From CAVSRC01 sp963750065 (GTDB lineage Bacteria; Pseudomonadota; Alphaproteobacteria; Rhizobiales; Kaistiaceae): a stretch of DNA of 64,000 nt. Position 1 is the stretch's first letter. Each line of letters begins with the position of its first letter. The notes beneath the pieces are model-generated. The model had not been told where the DNA came from, ran no database searches, and saw only the letters and a list, made by a program, of their open reading frames with translations. The translations under genes and the position numbers were made by a program. This document shows, piece by piece, positions 46,462 to 57,017 of this stretch. Location: NCBI GenBank assembly GCA_963750065.1, contig CAVVPK010000034.1, forward strand, positions 189,394 to 253,393, given 5' to 3'.

Positions 46462-47406
46462 ATGCGTAAAGCAATGTTGGGCGTGGCGGTCGCCATGGCG
46501 GCTCTCATGAGCGTCGCCCAGGCCGCCGACAAGAAAACCATCGGCGTGTCGATCCCGGCCGCCGACCATGGCTGGACTGCCGGCGTGGTGTTCCATGCCA
46601 ACCGCGTGGCCAAGCTGCTGATGGCCGAGTATCCGAACCTCAACGTCATCGTTAAGACGTCGCCGGACGCCGCTACCCAGGCAAACGCGCTCGAGGATCT
46701 GAGCACGCAGGGCATGGACGCGCTGGTCATCCTGCCGTCCGACCCCGATCCGCTGGTCAACGCCATCAAGCAGGTCAAGTCGAAGGGCACCTTCGTCACC
46801 CTGGTCGACCGTGCGCCCAGCAACAACGATCTTTCGGTGCGCGACCTCTACGTCGCCGGCAACAACCCGGCGCTCGGTGCCGCGGCCGGCGATTACATCA
46901 AGGCGAACACGCCCGACGCACAGGTCGTGGTCATCCGCGGTCTGCCGATCCCGATCGATCAGCAGCGTCAGGACGGCTTCGACGCAGCCATCAAGGGCTC
47001 CAACGTCAAGGTGCTGGAGAAGCAGTTCGGCAACTGGAACCGCGACGACGCCTTCAAGGTGATGCAGGACTACCTGACCAAGTATCCGAAGATCGACGTC
47101 GTGTGGTGCCAGGACGACGACATGACGGTCGGCGTGCTGCAGGCGATCGCGCAGGCCAAGCGCACTGACATCCAGTATGTCATCGGTGGTGCCGGCATGA
47201 AGGACATGGTCAAGAAGGTCATGGACGGTGACAAGATGGTCCCCGTGGACGTCGCCTATCCGCCGTCGATGGTTGGCACCGCGCTCGAGCTGACCGCCGC
47301 GCATCTGTTCGATCAGGTGCCGGTGCAGGGCAGCTACATCCTCGACGCCACGCTGATCACCAAGGACAATGCGAAGGAGTGGTACTTCCCGGATTCGCCG
47401 TTCTAG
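46462..47406 (+). CDS. Ribose-type periplasmic sugar-binding protein
   Basis: A 314-residue type I periplasmic binding protein (peripla_BP_4). The signal peptide MRKAMLGVAVAMAALMSVAQ is followed by the mature domain with DALVILPSDPDPLVNAIKQV and VDVVWCQDDDMTVGVLQAI-like segments. The ATG at 46462 with GGGGAGA upstream is preferred over the GTG at 46447. A strong terminator follows at 47439, closing the operon ATPase-permease-binding protein. There is no regulator or catabolic gene adjacent, so the sugar is not known. Confidence 0.92.
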   Translation: MRKAMLGVAVAMAALMSVAQAADKKTIGVSIPAADHGWTAGVVFHANRVAKLLMAEYPNLNVIVKTSPDAATQANALEDLSTQGMDALVILPSDPDPLVNAIKQVKSKGTFVTLVDRAPSNNDLSVRDLYVAGNNPALGAAAGDYIKANTPDAQVVVIRGLPIPIDQQRQDGFDAAIKGSNVKVLEKQFGNWNRDDAFKVMQDYLTKYPKIDVVWCQDDDMTVGVLQAIAQAKRTDIQYVIGGAGMKDMVKKVMDGDKMVPVDVAYPPSMVGTALELTAAHLFDQVPVQGSYILDATLITKDNAKEWYFPDSPF

Positions 47407-47438
47407 GGCGCTCCGCATCTTTCGCAGGCATGACTTCG

Positions 47439-47466
47439 GCCGGGCGGCTCTGCCGCCCGGCTTTTT
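47439..47466 (+). terminator. Rho-independent terminator of the sugar ABC operon
   Basis: GCCGGGCGGC and GCCGCCCGGC form a perfect 10-bp stem over a TCT loop and are followed by TTTTT. It lies 33 bases after the binding-protein stop. Confidence 0.92.
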
Positions 47467-47513
47467 CATGGGCCGGCGGGCAGCCGCGTGATCCCCAAAA
47501 AGTACGAAAGCCC

Positions 47514-47533
47514 GCTTTCCCTTGGGAAAGCGA
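47514..47533. terminator. Palindrome between convergent operons, possible terminator of the pca operon
   Basis: CGCTTTCCC and GGGAAAGCG form a perfect 9-bp stem. On the minus strand further pairing (GAAAGCGGGCTTTC) precedes GTACTTTTT, which suits termination of transcripts coming from pcaG. The region 47534-47715 has no other feature. Confidence 0.5.
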
Positions 47534-47715
47534 GCCTTCGTTTTCAGGTAACCGGTATCCCTTGTGCAGGAACGTCGGTGCAGACCCTGATTTGAGTCCG
47601 CATGGGTGCTTATCAAGGCCCCAATTGCGGCGGGAAGGCGACGAATCGCAGCAGATATCCTCGACCGATATGGTTACCAAACCGTTACCGACTGAGGGTT
47701 GCGGCCTCGTCTGCC

Positions 47716-48306
47716 TCAGGCCTCGAAGAACACCGTCTCGTCGTCGCCCTGCAGATGCACGTCGAAGACGTAGCGGGGGGCGCCCTTGGCCTCGCCGTCG
47801 CGCCTGGCGATCAGTGTGGTGCGGCGGTCCTCGGGCACCAGTGCAAGAATTGCGTCGCCGTCATTGGCGGCTTCGTCGGCGAAATAGATGCGGGTGAACA
47901 TGCGGCGCAGGACGCCGCGGGCGAAGACGCCGACATCGATGTGCGGCGCCTGCATCTTGCCTTCGAGGCCGGGCACCGGGCCGGGCTTGACGGTATGAAA
48001 GTGGTAGCGGCCGTCCTTGTCGGCCGCGCTGCGGCCGAAGCCCTTGAAGGTCGTATTGGGCTTCTGTCCCGGCTGGCCGGGATAGCGGCCGGCACCGTCG
48101 GCTTGCCACAGCTCGAGGAAACAGTCGGGCACGGCCATGCCTTCGCCGTCGGTGATGCGGCCCTCGATGACGATCGGATGGCCGACGGTGTCCGGGGTGC
48201 ACAGGTCGTCGCCCACCAGCGCGGTCAGCGAATAATCGGTCGGGGTAAGGGCATAGGCGAAATAGGGGCCGACCGTCTGCGACGGGGTGATGCCGTGCTC
48301 AGCCAT
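47716..48306 (-). CDS. pcaG: Protocatechuate 3,4-dioxygenase alpha subunit
   Basis: A 196-residue subunit of the iron(III) intradiol dioxygenase that opens protocatechuate to 3-carboxy-cis,cis-muconate. TPSQTVGPYFAYALTP at the N-terminus is the standard alpha-subunit start, then VIEGRITDGEGMAVPDCFLE and ELWQADGAGRYPGQP. The alpha subunit lacks the full iron ligand set, which the beta subunit supplies. The start lies 8 bases inside pcaH. Last gene of the pca operon. Confidence 0.95.
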   Translation of the reverse strand: MAEHGITPSQTVGPYFAYALTPTDYSLTALVGDDLCTPDTVGHPIVIEGRITDGEGMAVPDCFLELWQADGAGRYPGQPGQKPNTTFKGFGRSAADKDGRYHFHTVKPGPVPGLEGKMQAPHIDVGVFARGVLRRMFTRIYFADEAANDGDAILALVPEDRRTTLIARRDGEAKGAPRYVFDVHLQGDDETVFFEA

Positions 48307-49009
48307 GGTGCGGGTCCTCGAAGGGGGTGATGGTGTGGCCCCGCAGCACGATGTCGAAGCGATAGCCGAGCGCCCATTCGGGCACCGTGGTCTCCAGGTC
48401 GAAGACCGCGATCATGCGTTGCAGCGCCTTGGGGTCGGTCACCGAATTGGCGATCGGGTCGATGGCGATCAGCGGGTCGCCGGGAAAGTACATCTGGGTC
48501 ACCAGACGGGTGAGGAAGCTCGGGCCGAAGAGCGAGAAGTGGATATGGTTCGGGCGCCAGGCATTGTGGTGGTTCTTCCACGGATAGGCGCCGGGTTTGA
48601 CGGTGGTGAACTTGTAGCGGCCCTTCGAATTGGTGACGCAGCGGCCGGCACCGGAGAAGTTCGGGTCAAGTGGCGCATGGTGCTGGTCGACGACGTGGAT
48701 GTAGCGGCCGGCGGCGTTGGCCTGCCAGATCTCGATCAGGGTATTGGGAAGCGGCCGTCCGTCCTCGTCCATCACCGTGCCGGAGACGATGATGCGCTCG
48801 CCCTGCGGCTCGCCGCCGTGCTGCTTGGTGAGGTCGGAATCGTTCTCCAGCACCGCTTCGTGGCCGTAGATCGGCCCGGTCAGTTCGCTCATGGTGTGCG
48901 GCAGGATGACCAGCGGCCGCTTGGGCGAGCGCAGTACCGTCGATTTGTAGCCTGGCGACAGGTAGTTCGGATGAGCCTTGAGGCTCTCCATGGGATATGC
49001 GGTCGTCAT
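48299..49009 (-). CDS. pcaH: Protocatechuate 3,4-dioxygenase beta subunit
   Basis: Catalytic subunit, 236 residues, starting at the ATG at 49009 with GGGAGG upstream (MTTAYPMESLKAHPNYLSPG). The iron ligands are visible: Tyr in NAAGRYIHVVDQHHAP, Tyr in GAYPWKNHHNAW, and the two His of RPNHIHFSLFG. The longer open frame to 49483 is a shadow of pcaF. Overlaps pcaG by 8 bases. Confidence 0.95.
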   Translation of the reverse strand: MTTAYPMESLKAHPNYLSPGYKSTVLRSPKRPLVILPHTMSELTGPIYGHEAVLENDSDLTKQHGGEPQGERIIVSGTVMDEDGRPLPNTLIEIWQANAAGRYIHVVDQHHAPLDPNFSGAGRCVTNSKGRYKFTTVKPGAYPWKNHHNAWRPNHIHFSLFGPSFLTRLVTQMYFPGDPLIAIDPIANSVTDPKALQRMIAVFDLETTVPEWALGYRFDIVLRGHTITPFEDPHHG

Positions 49010-49037
49010 CGTTCCTCCCTTGCGCTCCATTCGTTCT

Positions 49038-50245
<1,208 letters not shown>

Positions 50246-50249
<4 letters not shown>

Positions 50250-51022
50250 GCATCGCCTCCGTGGGCGCGCGCCGTGCGCGCCTGCAGGTCGCGCAGGGTT
50301 CCGAGTTCCTCTTCCGTCGGCGGCGGCGTCTCGCCGGCAGCCTCGGCAAAATTCAGCTCCCAGCCGCACTGCGCCTGCACCGTTTCGCGGGTTACGCCGG
50401 GATGGAGCGAGACCACGGTCAGCTCGCAGCTCTCAGGGTCTGGCTCCATGACGCATAGGTCGGTGACGACGCGTGTGGGTCCACGGGTCGTCAGACCCAA
50501 CGCGGCGCGGCTGCCGGGTCCGCTGCCGTGGCCAAACGAGGTGACGAAGTCGAGCTTCTCGACATAGGCGCGCTTCGACATGGCCATGGTGATGAATATC
50601 TGCCCGCAATTGCCGGCGATTTCCGGTGCGCCGCCGCCGCCGGGCAGCCGCACCTTGGGCCTGTCGTAGGGGCCGACGACGGTGGTGTTGAGGTTGGCGA
50701 AGCGGTCGATCTGGGCGCCGCCGAGAAAGCCGACGGTGATGCGCCCGCCCTGCAGCCAATAGCGGAACATCTCGGGCACCGACACGGTCGTCAGCGCCGT
50801 CTCGCATAGCTCGCCGTCGCCGATCGACAGCGGCAGGATATCCGGCTTGGTGTCGATGGTGCCGGACTCGTAGATCAGCGTGATCTTCGGCGCGTGGGTG
50901 AGGCGGGCGAGGTTGCAGGCGGCCGAGGGCGCGCCGATGCCGACGAAGCAGACATCGTCATTGCGCAGCGCCCGGGCCGCCGCCACGGTCATGATCTCGG
51001 TGGGTGTGTAGTCGGCGGTCAT
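50246..51022 (-). CDS. pcaJ: 3-oxoadipate CoA-transferase subunit B
   Basis: A 258-residue subunit of succinyl-CoA:3-oxoadipate CoA-transferase. The catalytic Glu is in TLIYESGTIDTKP; FLGGAQIDRFANLNTTVVG and RLPGGGGAPEIAGN are further family markers. Starts 3 bases after the pcaI stop and overlaps pcaF, so the operon is translationally coupled. Confidence 0.93.
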
Positions 51023-51025
51023 GGC

Positions 51026-51875
51026 TCAGGCTGCCTTCGCCGCATATTGCCGGAAGGCGTCGGCGTCCATGGACAGCACGTTCTCGTTCATCCAGGCGAG
51101 GAAAGAGTCGCGGTCGCGGGCGATGACGTCCCATGCCTTGTAGAAGGCGTTGGCGCGCTTGTAGTAGCCGTGGGCGTAGGAGGGGTAGGCGCCGCCGGGC
51201 ACTTCGGCGATTGCCGTCACCGTCCAGTGCGGCAGGATCACGGAGTTGGTGCTGGGGGCGCCGAGATCGTCGACGATCTCCTCGACGGTGACGATGGCGC
51301 GTTTCGCCGCCAATACCACCTGCTTCTGGACGCCGATAATGCCTTCGAGCAGGACGTTGCCGGCGCGGTCGGCGCGTGAGCGCATGGATGACGCCGACAT
51401 CCGGCCGCACGGCCGGAACGGTCGCCAGCACCTCGCCGGTATAGGGGCAGGCCACCGAACGGATGTTCGGATTGACCGCGGCCAGGCCGACGCCCTTGTA
51501 GCCACGGAAGACGGCGAAGGGCAGGTTGGCGGCGCCGGCGTCATAGGCGTTGGCGAGCGCGGCGTGCGAATGCTCCTCGATCATGAGCGGCTTCGGCCAG
51601 CCGTTCTCCACCGCGTCGCGCATGCGGTGCAGGGACCCGACGCCGGGATTGCCGCCCCACGAAAAGATGAGCTTGTCGGCGCAGCCCATGCCGATCATCT
51701 GGTCGTAGATCAGGTCCGGGGTCATGCGGATCAGGGTCAGCTGCGTGCGCCCCTGGCGGATGACCTCGTGCCCGGCGGCAAACGGGATCAGATGGGTGAA
51801 GCCCTCCATGGCGACCGTGTCACCGTCCTTGAGGTGGGCGGCGATTGCGTCATGGAGGGACAGAAACTCGGCCAT
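51026..51875 (-). pseudogene. pcaI: 3-oxoadipate CoA-transferase subunit A, frameshifted
   Basis: The 5' frame (MAEFLSLHDAIAAHLKDGDT onward, with GFTHLIPFAAGHEVIRQ) is good up to RPDVGVIHA. The rest is in the next frame: RADRAGNVLLEGIIGVQKQV to RQYAAKAA at 51026. Between 51377 and 51383 (GCGCTCA on the minus strand) one base is extra; removing it gives a normal ~282-residue subunit. Without subunit A the CoA-transferase step would fail, blocking growth on protocatechuate unless another CoA-transferase serves. All other pca genes are intact, so a consensus error is possible. Confidence 0.85.
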
Positions 51876-51894
51876 CAGGTGGCTCTCCGTTGGC

Positions 51895-53064
51895 TCATTT
51901 CAATTCGTCTCCCAGAACCTCGCGCAGCCAGCGCATGGCGGCGTTGCCGGCGGGAATGCCGGCATAGACGGCGGCGTGGCGGACGAGCGCACCAAGCTCG
52001 TCGACGGTGACGCCGTTTCCGAGCGCCGGGCGGACGTGCAGCTTGAACTCCTCCTCGCGGTGGAGCGCGATCATCATGGTCAGCGTCAGCAGCGAGCGGA
52101 CTTTTAGCGGCAGCGTCGGGTCGCCCCAGGCGTCGTTCCAGGCGGTGCGGGTGATGAAGTCCTGCCAGGGCATGCCGAACGAACCGGCATTGTCGAGCGA
52201 GCGGTCGACATGGGGGCTGCCCAGCACCGCGCGGCGGACGGCAAGGCCGTCGGCGAAAGCGCGCGTCGGGGCCTCGGGCGCGTGGCGTTCGAGGAAGGCG
52301 GCGAGGTGCGTGGCGGCGTTCTCTGGTTGCTCGACCGAGATCAGGTGGGCGCAGTCGGGGATCATCACCAGTTCGGCGCCCTTGATGCGCGAACGAATGT
52401 CGTCGCCCATGGCAAGCGGCGCCACCGGATCGTCGGCGCCGACCATGACCAGCGTCGGTGCGGTAATCGCCGTGATGCGCTCGCGCAGGTCCATGTCGGC
52501 GATCGCCTCGCAGCAGCGGCCGTAGCCTCTGGGGTCCGACTCGAGGAAGAGATCGCGGGTGTGGCGCACGGCGGCCGGTTCGCGCTCCTGGAAGCTGGTG
52601 GTGAACCACCGCGGCACGATCAGGTCGACGACCGCTTCCGGGCCGGCGTCGATCACGGTGGCGGCGCGCTGGCGCCAGTAGTCGGGCGGCGGCAGGTGGG
52701 TGGCGGTCGCCATCAGAACGAGGCTTGCCGTCCGCTCGGGATGGAGAACGGCAAAGGCTTGGGCCGTCATGCCGCCGAGCGACAGGCCGACGACATGGGC
52801 GGTGGGCGTGTCGAGCGCGTCGAGCAGCCCGGCGAGGTCGTTGGCGAGGTCGTCGATGGTGGTGGGCTGATCGCGGGCGCCCGAGCGGCCATGGCCTTGC
52901 GTGTCGTAGCGCAGCACGCGGAAGCGCCCGGCCAGCGCCTCCGCCACGCCGTCCCACATCTCGATGGTGCTGCCCAGCGAATTGGAGAAGACGACGGTCG
53001 GCAGGCCCTTTGGTCCGCTGAGCTCGTAAAACAGGTCGACGCCGTTGACGGTGACGATAGGCAT
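51895..53064 (-). CDS. pcaL: Fused 3-oxoadipate enol-lactonase / 4-carboxymuconolactone decarboxylase
   Basis: A 389-residue fusion of two consecutive pathway enzymes. Residues 1-260 are an alpha/beta hydrolase (PcaD) with nucleophile in HVVGLSLGGM, Asp in VGADDPVAP and His in PDCAHLIS. Residues about 270-389 are a carboxymuconolactone decarboxylase (PcaC): DFITRTAWNDAWGDPTLPLK and LHVRPALGNGVTVDEL-like segments. Such fusions, named PcaL in actinobacteria, also occur in some alphaproteobacteria. Two bases separate it from pcaB and 19 from pcaI. Confidence 0.93.
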   Translation of the reverse strand: MPIVTVNGVDLFYELSGPKGLPTVVFSNSLGSTIEMWDGVAEALAGRFRVLRYDTQGHGRSGARDQPTTIDDLANDLAGLLDALDTPTAHVVGLSLGGMTAQAFAVLHPERTASLVLMATATHLPPPDYWRQRAATVIDAGPEAVVDLIVPRWFTTSFQEREPAAVRHTRDLFLESDPRGYGRCCEAIADMDLRERITAITAPTLVMVGADDPVAPLAMGDDIRSRIKGAELVMIPDCAHLISVEQPENAATHLAAFLERHAPEAPTRAFADGLAVRRAVLGSPHVDRSLDNAGSFGMPWQDFITRTAWNDAWGDPTLPLKVRSLLTLTMMIALHREEEFKLHVRPALGNGVTVDELGALVRHAAVYAGIPAGNAAMRWLREVLGDELK

Positions 53065-53066
53065 GG

Positions 53067-54422
53067 TCAGAGCTTCCTCAAAGTGCGTTTGACGGCCTCG
53101 GCCTGGCGCCGGGTCCGGCCGGCGGCGGATGCCGCGGCGGCCGTTGCCGGTCTGAGGTCAAACGCGCTTTCGAGCAATGCGGCAGGTGCGCCCGCCTTTG
53201 CGAGCGCCTTGCGCAAGGGGGCTCCGGTGGCACGCACCTCGGCCGCCGCCCTGGCCACCATCGCCTGGGCGCCGCTGCGGCCCATCTTGCCGGCAAGCGC
53301 GCTCGAGGCGGCATCGGCGAAGATCAGGCCGTTGGTCATGTCGAGATTGGCGCGCATGCGCCTGCCGTCGACGACGAGGCTTTCCGCCAGCCGGCGGGCT
53401 TCGCGGAGCGCACCGGAGGCGAGGCCGAAGAGGGCGGGCAGCGCGTGCCACTCAGCCTGCCACAGGCCGGCGGGGCGCTGCTGGCCGGAACTGGCGGCGT
53501 TGAGGAGCGTCACGACGAAGCCGGGCGCGGCAGCTTGGGCGGAGAGAATCACCGCCGAGGAGACCGGGTTCTGCTTGTGCGGCATGGCCGATGAGCCACC
53601 GCGGCCCTCGGCCGGTGCCTCGTGCACCTCGCCGATCTCGGTCGCGGAGAGGAAGACCACGTCGGTCGCCATGCGGGCAAGGGTGGCGATGAGGGTGGCG
53701 AGCCAGGTGCCGACCGCCACCATACGGGCGCGGCTGGTGTGCCAGGTCACGGGCGCTTGCGCGAGCCCGAGTTCACGCGCAAAGCCTTCGCTGACGGCTT
53801 CGGCGGCCGCGCCAAGGCCGGTCAGCGTCCCCACCGGGCCGCCCAGCGAGGCAACAAGTGTGCGGTCGCGCATGGCCGGCAGCTCGGCCGCCACGTCTGA
53901 GATGCCGGACATCCAGGTGCCGGCGACATAGCCGAAGGTCACCGGCGCGGCATGTTGGCCGTAAGTGCGCCCGACGCAGGGCGTGCGCGCATGCTTGCGC
54001 GTCAGCACGACGAGCCCGTCGATGATGGCGACGAGATCGGCGGCGATCAGGGAAAAGGCGTCGGCCATCTGCAGAACCAGCGCCGTGTCGACGATGTCCT
54101 GGCTGGTGGCGCCCTTGTGGACATGGGCGCGCAGCTTGTCCGGCAACAGCGTCTCTATCGCCTTGACGAAGGGGATGGCGACGACGCCGGCATCGCGGGT
54201 GCCCGCGCCCAGCGCGGCGATGTCGAGATCGTCGGCCTTGATACGGGCGAGCGCCGGTGCCAGACTTTTCGGCACCAGTCCTGCGGCGCCTTCGGCGTGG
54301 GCAAGCGCCGTTTCGACGGCCAGCATGGCGGTCACGCGCGCCCGGTCGCAGAAGACGGCGCGCATGGCATCGCTGGCGAAGAGCGGGCCGGTGAGCCCGG
54401 AATCGAGGGCGGAGAACGTCAT
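53067..54422 (-). CDS. pcaB: 3-carboxy-cis,cis-muconate cycloisomerase
   Basis: A 451-residue member of the fumarase/aspartase superfamily that cyclises 3-carboxymuconate. The superfamily signature is GGSSAMPHKQNPVSS. The N-terminal ALDSGLTGPLFASDAMRAVF and ATSQDIVDTALVLQMADAF are also typical. First gene of the operon; the promoter and PcaR-like site lie 40-110 bases upstream. Confidence 0.94.
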   Translation of the reverse strand: MTFSALDSGLTGPLFASDAMRAVFCDRARVTAMLAVETALAHAEGAAGLVPKSLAPALARIKADDLDIAALGAGTRDAGVVAIPFVKAIETLLPDKLRAHVHKGATSQDIVDTALVLQMADAFSLIAADLVAIIDGLVVLTRKHARTPCVGRTYGQHAAPVTFGYVAGTWMSGISDVAAELPAMRDRTLVASLGGPVGTLTGLGAAAEAVSEGFARELGLAQAPVTWHTSRARMVAVGTWLATLIATLARMATDVVFLSATEIGEVHEAPAEGRGGSSAMPHKQNPVSSAVILSAQAAAPGFVVTLLNAASSGQQRPAGLWQAEWHALPALFGLASGALREARRLAESLVVDGRRMRANLDMTNGLIFADAASSALAGKMGRSGAQAMVARAAAEVRATGAPLRKALAKAGAPAALLESAFDLRPATAAAASAAGRTRRQAEAVKRTLRKL

Positions 54423-54460
54423 CGCGCCGGGCCTTCCCTCCGCCGCGGATATTTCACCCC

Positions 54461-54513
54461 TTGACCTCCCGGAGTTATCGTTCGATTATCGAACAGTCGT
54501 TCGGATATCGACC
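54461..54513. promoter_or_regulatory. PcaR-type operator and promoter region between pcaB and pcaR
   Basis: GTTCGATTATCGAAC at 54480-54494 is a perfect palindrome; on the minus strand it reads GTTCGATAATCGAAC, one base from the 15-bp PcaR site reported in Pseudomonas putida (GTTCGATAATCGCAC, from memory). A second related copy, GTTCGGATATCGACC, is at 54499-54513. A TTGACC at 54461-54466 may be the -35 of pcaR. Binding here could control both directions. Confidence 0.7.
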
Positions 54514-54535
54514 ATTTTCCGCGAGGGGCCGTCGA

Positions 54536-55357
54536 GTGTCAACGCCGCATCTACAGCAATCGTCGCCGGGCGGTGAGAATAATGTCGCGGAGCGCTCCGG
54601 CGGCGACAAGGAATTCATGGCGACGCTGGCCAAGGGCTTGGCGGTTCTCGGTGCCTTTGGCGAGCAGCGGCCGACCATGAGCCTGTCGGAGGCGGCGGAG
54701 ACCAGCGGGCTGACGCGGGCGGCGGCGCGCCGGGTGCTGCGCACGCTGACCGAACTCGGCTATGTGGCGCAGGACGGGCGCCGCTTCTCCCTGGCGCCGC
54801 GCATCCTCGAACTGGGCTTCGCCTATCTGTCGACGCAGAGCTGGATCGACCGCGCCGAGCCGCTGATGAAGGAACTCAGCCACACGCTGCAGGAATCCTG
54901 TTCGGCGGCGATCCTGCAGGACGGCGAAATCGTCTATGTGGCGCGCATGCCGGCGCCGCACCGGCTGATGTCGACCACCATCGCGGTCGGCACGCGCCTG
55001 TCGGCCTTCCACACCTCGCTCGGGCGCGTCCAGCTCGGCTACCTCGCCGAGGCCGATCTCCGCGCCCGTCTGGAGGCGGCGACGCTGAAGCGCCACACGC
55101 AGCACACCATCACCGATCCCGAACGGCTTTTCGCGCGCATCCGCGCCGACCACGAGCAGGGTTATTCGATCGTCGACGAGGAGCTTGAACTCGGCCTGCG
55201 TTCGGTCGCCATGCCGATCGTGACGCGGGCAGGGGTCAACGTCGGCGCGATCAACCTGTCGGCCCATGCCGGGCGCACGACCCCGGCCGACCTCCGCGAT
55301 CGCTTCCTGCCGCGGCTCAAGGACGTCACCACGGCGATTTCGCGCGCGCTGGTGTGA
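54536..55357 (+). CDS. pcaR: IclR-family regulator of the pca operon
   Basis: A 273-residue regulator. The GTG at 54536 (VSTPHLQQSS) is preferred to the frame's first codon at 54461, which lies within the promoter. The winged helix has MSLSEAAETSGLTRAAARRV followed by LRTLTELGYV; the effector domain has RMPAPHRLMSTTIAVGTRLS and PAFHTSLGRVQL-like text. PcaR/PcaU/PobR proteins bind protocatechuate or 3-oxoadipate. Divergent from the operon it probably controls. Confidence 0.88.
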   Translation: MSTPHLQQSSPGGENNVAERSGGDKEFMATLAKGLAVLGAFGEQRPTMSLSEAAETSGLTRAAARRVLRTLTELGYVAQDGRRFSLAPRILELGFAYLSTQSWIDRAEPLMKELSHTLQESCSAAILQDGEIVYVARMPAPHRLMSTTIAVGTRLSAFHTSLGRVQLGYLAEADLRARLEAATLKRHTQHTITDPERLFARIRADHEQGYSIVDEELELGLRSVAMPIVTRAGVNVGAINLSAHAGRTTPADLRDRFLPRLKDVTTAISRALV

Positions 55358-55440
55358 AGCCACAACCAAATCGCTGCCGTTGCCGTATTATTCCCGCCAC
55401 GGAATAAGGGTCTGACCCGGCAAACCGGAGCGGGTGACGG

Positions 55441-56937
55441 TTGTACGAGGAGGTCTACGATCTCGCCATCGTTGGCGGCGGCCTGATCGGCGCGGCGATT
55501 GCGCGCGACGCCGCCGGGCGCGGCCTGACGACCTTCCTGTGCGAACAGGGCGATATCGGCGGGGCGGCGTCGTCGGCCACCGACCGTGTCGTGCATGGCG
55601 GGCTCACCCATCTCGGACGGATGAACTGGGGGCCGCTCAGAATGCGGCTCAAGGAGCGCGGCATCCTCATGCGCGCGGCGCCGCATCTGGTGCGCCCGCT
55701 GAGCTTCGTTCTTCCCCATCACGAGCAGCTGTGGCCGCGCTGGGCGCTCGGCCTCGGCCTTGCCGCCTATGACATTTTGGGCGGACGCGGGCTGCCGCGT
55801 TCCCGCCGCCTCGACCTCGAGGGCCGCGATGCCGATGACGCGCTGCATCTGCATTTCACCGAGGGCTTCGCCTTTTCAGACTGCATCGCCGACGACACCC
55901 GCCTGACGATCGCCAACGCCTTCGACGCGCAGTCGCGCGGGGCGAGCATCAATCCTCGCCTGCGCTGCGTCGTCGTCGAGCGCGAGCGCGACCGTTGGCG
56001 CCTGTCGCTGGAATCGCAGATCGACGGCGAGTGGACGGTGGTGCTGGCGCGGATGCTGATCAACGCCGCCGGGGCCCAGGCGGGCGAGGTGCTCGACCAC
56101 ATCATCGATACCAGCCGGCACATGGCGACCCGCCTGATGCGCTTCAGCCAGATTGTCGTCAGGCGCGACGGCGACCGCAACCGGGGCTATGCCCTGCCGG
56201 TCGCCGGCGGCCGCGTCGTCCATGCGGTGCCGCACGAGCCCGGCTTCATGCTGATCGGCCCGGCCGTCACCCGTCACGAGGGCGATCCGGCAGTCGCCGA
56301 AGTGAGCCCGCGCGATGTCGCCTGGCTCCTCGACGTCGCCAACCAGTATTTTGTCGAGCCGGTGATGCCGGAGGACGTCGTCCAGCGGCTTGCCTCGGTC
56401 GTCGCCATGCCTGCCGATCGGTCGCTTGCCAGCGGCGACCATGCGGTCGTGGTCGATGCCATTCCGAGCGCGCCGCCGCTGCTCACGGTGTTCGGCGGCG
56501 CGCTGACCACCCACCGGCGGATCGCCGAGGAGGTGGTTGACCGGCTTGCCCGCTTCCATGAGGTGCTGCCGCCGTGGACGGCCGAGGCTTCGCTGCCCGG
56601 CGGCAACTTCCCGCCCGACCTCGGCGCCGCCCATCTCTGTCTGGCGATGCGCGCGGCCTACCCCTTCATCGGTGAGGATACCGCGCATCGCCTGGTCACC
56701 ACCTACGGCACGCGCGCCTCGACCATCCTCACCGGAGCCCGCGAATTCGCCGACCTCGGTCCCTGCTTCGGCGCCGACCTGACGGCGGCGGAGGTCGATT
56801 ATCTCAGGCACGACGAATGGGCGATGACGGCGGAGGACGTTCTGTGGCGGCGAACGCGCCTCGGCCTCCATTTCACCCAGGGGCAGGCCGACACGCTGGC
56901 CGCCTGGATGGGGGAGGGGGCAGCGGCGGAAGTCTGA
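55441..56937 (+). CDS. GlpD-like FAD-dependent glycerol-3-phosphate dehydrogenase, divergent
   Basis: A 498-residue FAD-binding oxidoreductase. The dinucleotide site is LAIVGGGLIGAAIARDAAG at residues 8-26, and the HGGL motif and TVFGGALTTHRRIAEEV near residue 350 are typical of GlpD. Usual GlpD signatures are altered: SSxSSKxIHGGLRYL is SSATDRVVHGGLTHL, and NATGPW is NAAGAQ. The protein may therefore act on a different substrate or be degenerate. The start codon is TTG. An inverted repeat TTATTCC/GGAATAA (55387-55406) lies upstream. Confidence 0.75.
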   Translation: MYEEVYDLAIVGGGLIGAAIARDAAGRGLTTFLCEQGDIGGAASSATDRVVHGGLTHLGRMNWGPLRMRLKERGILMRAAPHLVRPLSFVLPHHEQLWPRWALGLGLAAYDILGGRGLPRSRRLDLEGRDADDALHLHFTEGFAFSDCIADDTRLTIANAFDAQSRGASINPRLRCVVVERERDRWRLSLESQIDGEWTVVLARMLINAAGAQAGEVLDHIIDTSRHMATRLMRFSQIVVRRDGDRNRGYALPVAGGRVVHAVPHEPGFMLIGPAVTRHEGDPAVAEVSPRDVAWLLDVANQYFVEPVMPEDVVQRLASVVAMPADRSLASGDHAVVVDAIPSAPPLLTVFGGALTTHRRIAEEVVDRLARFHEVLPPWTAEASLPGGNFPPDLGAAHLCLAMRAAYPFIGEDTAHRLVTTYGTRASTILTGAREFADLGPCFGADLTAAEVDYLRHDEWAMTAEDVLWRRTRLGLHFTQGQADTLAAWMGEGAAAEV

Positions 56938-57017
56938 GGGCGGCAGTGGTCCTCGCCTTTTCGTCGCCGGAATCCCGTGCTAGTTGACCGCCCATCTTGG
57001 CTGAGACGCGCGGGATC

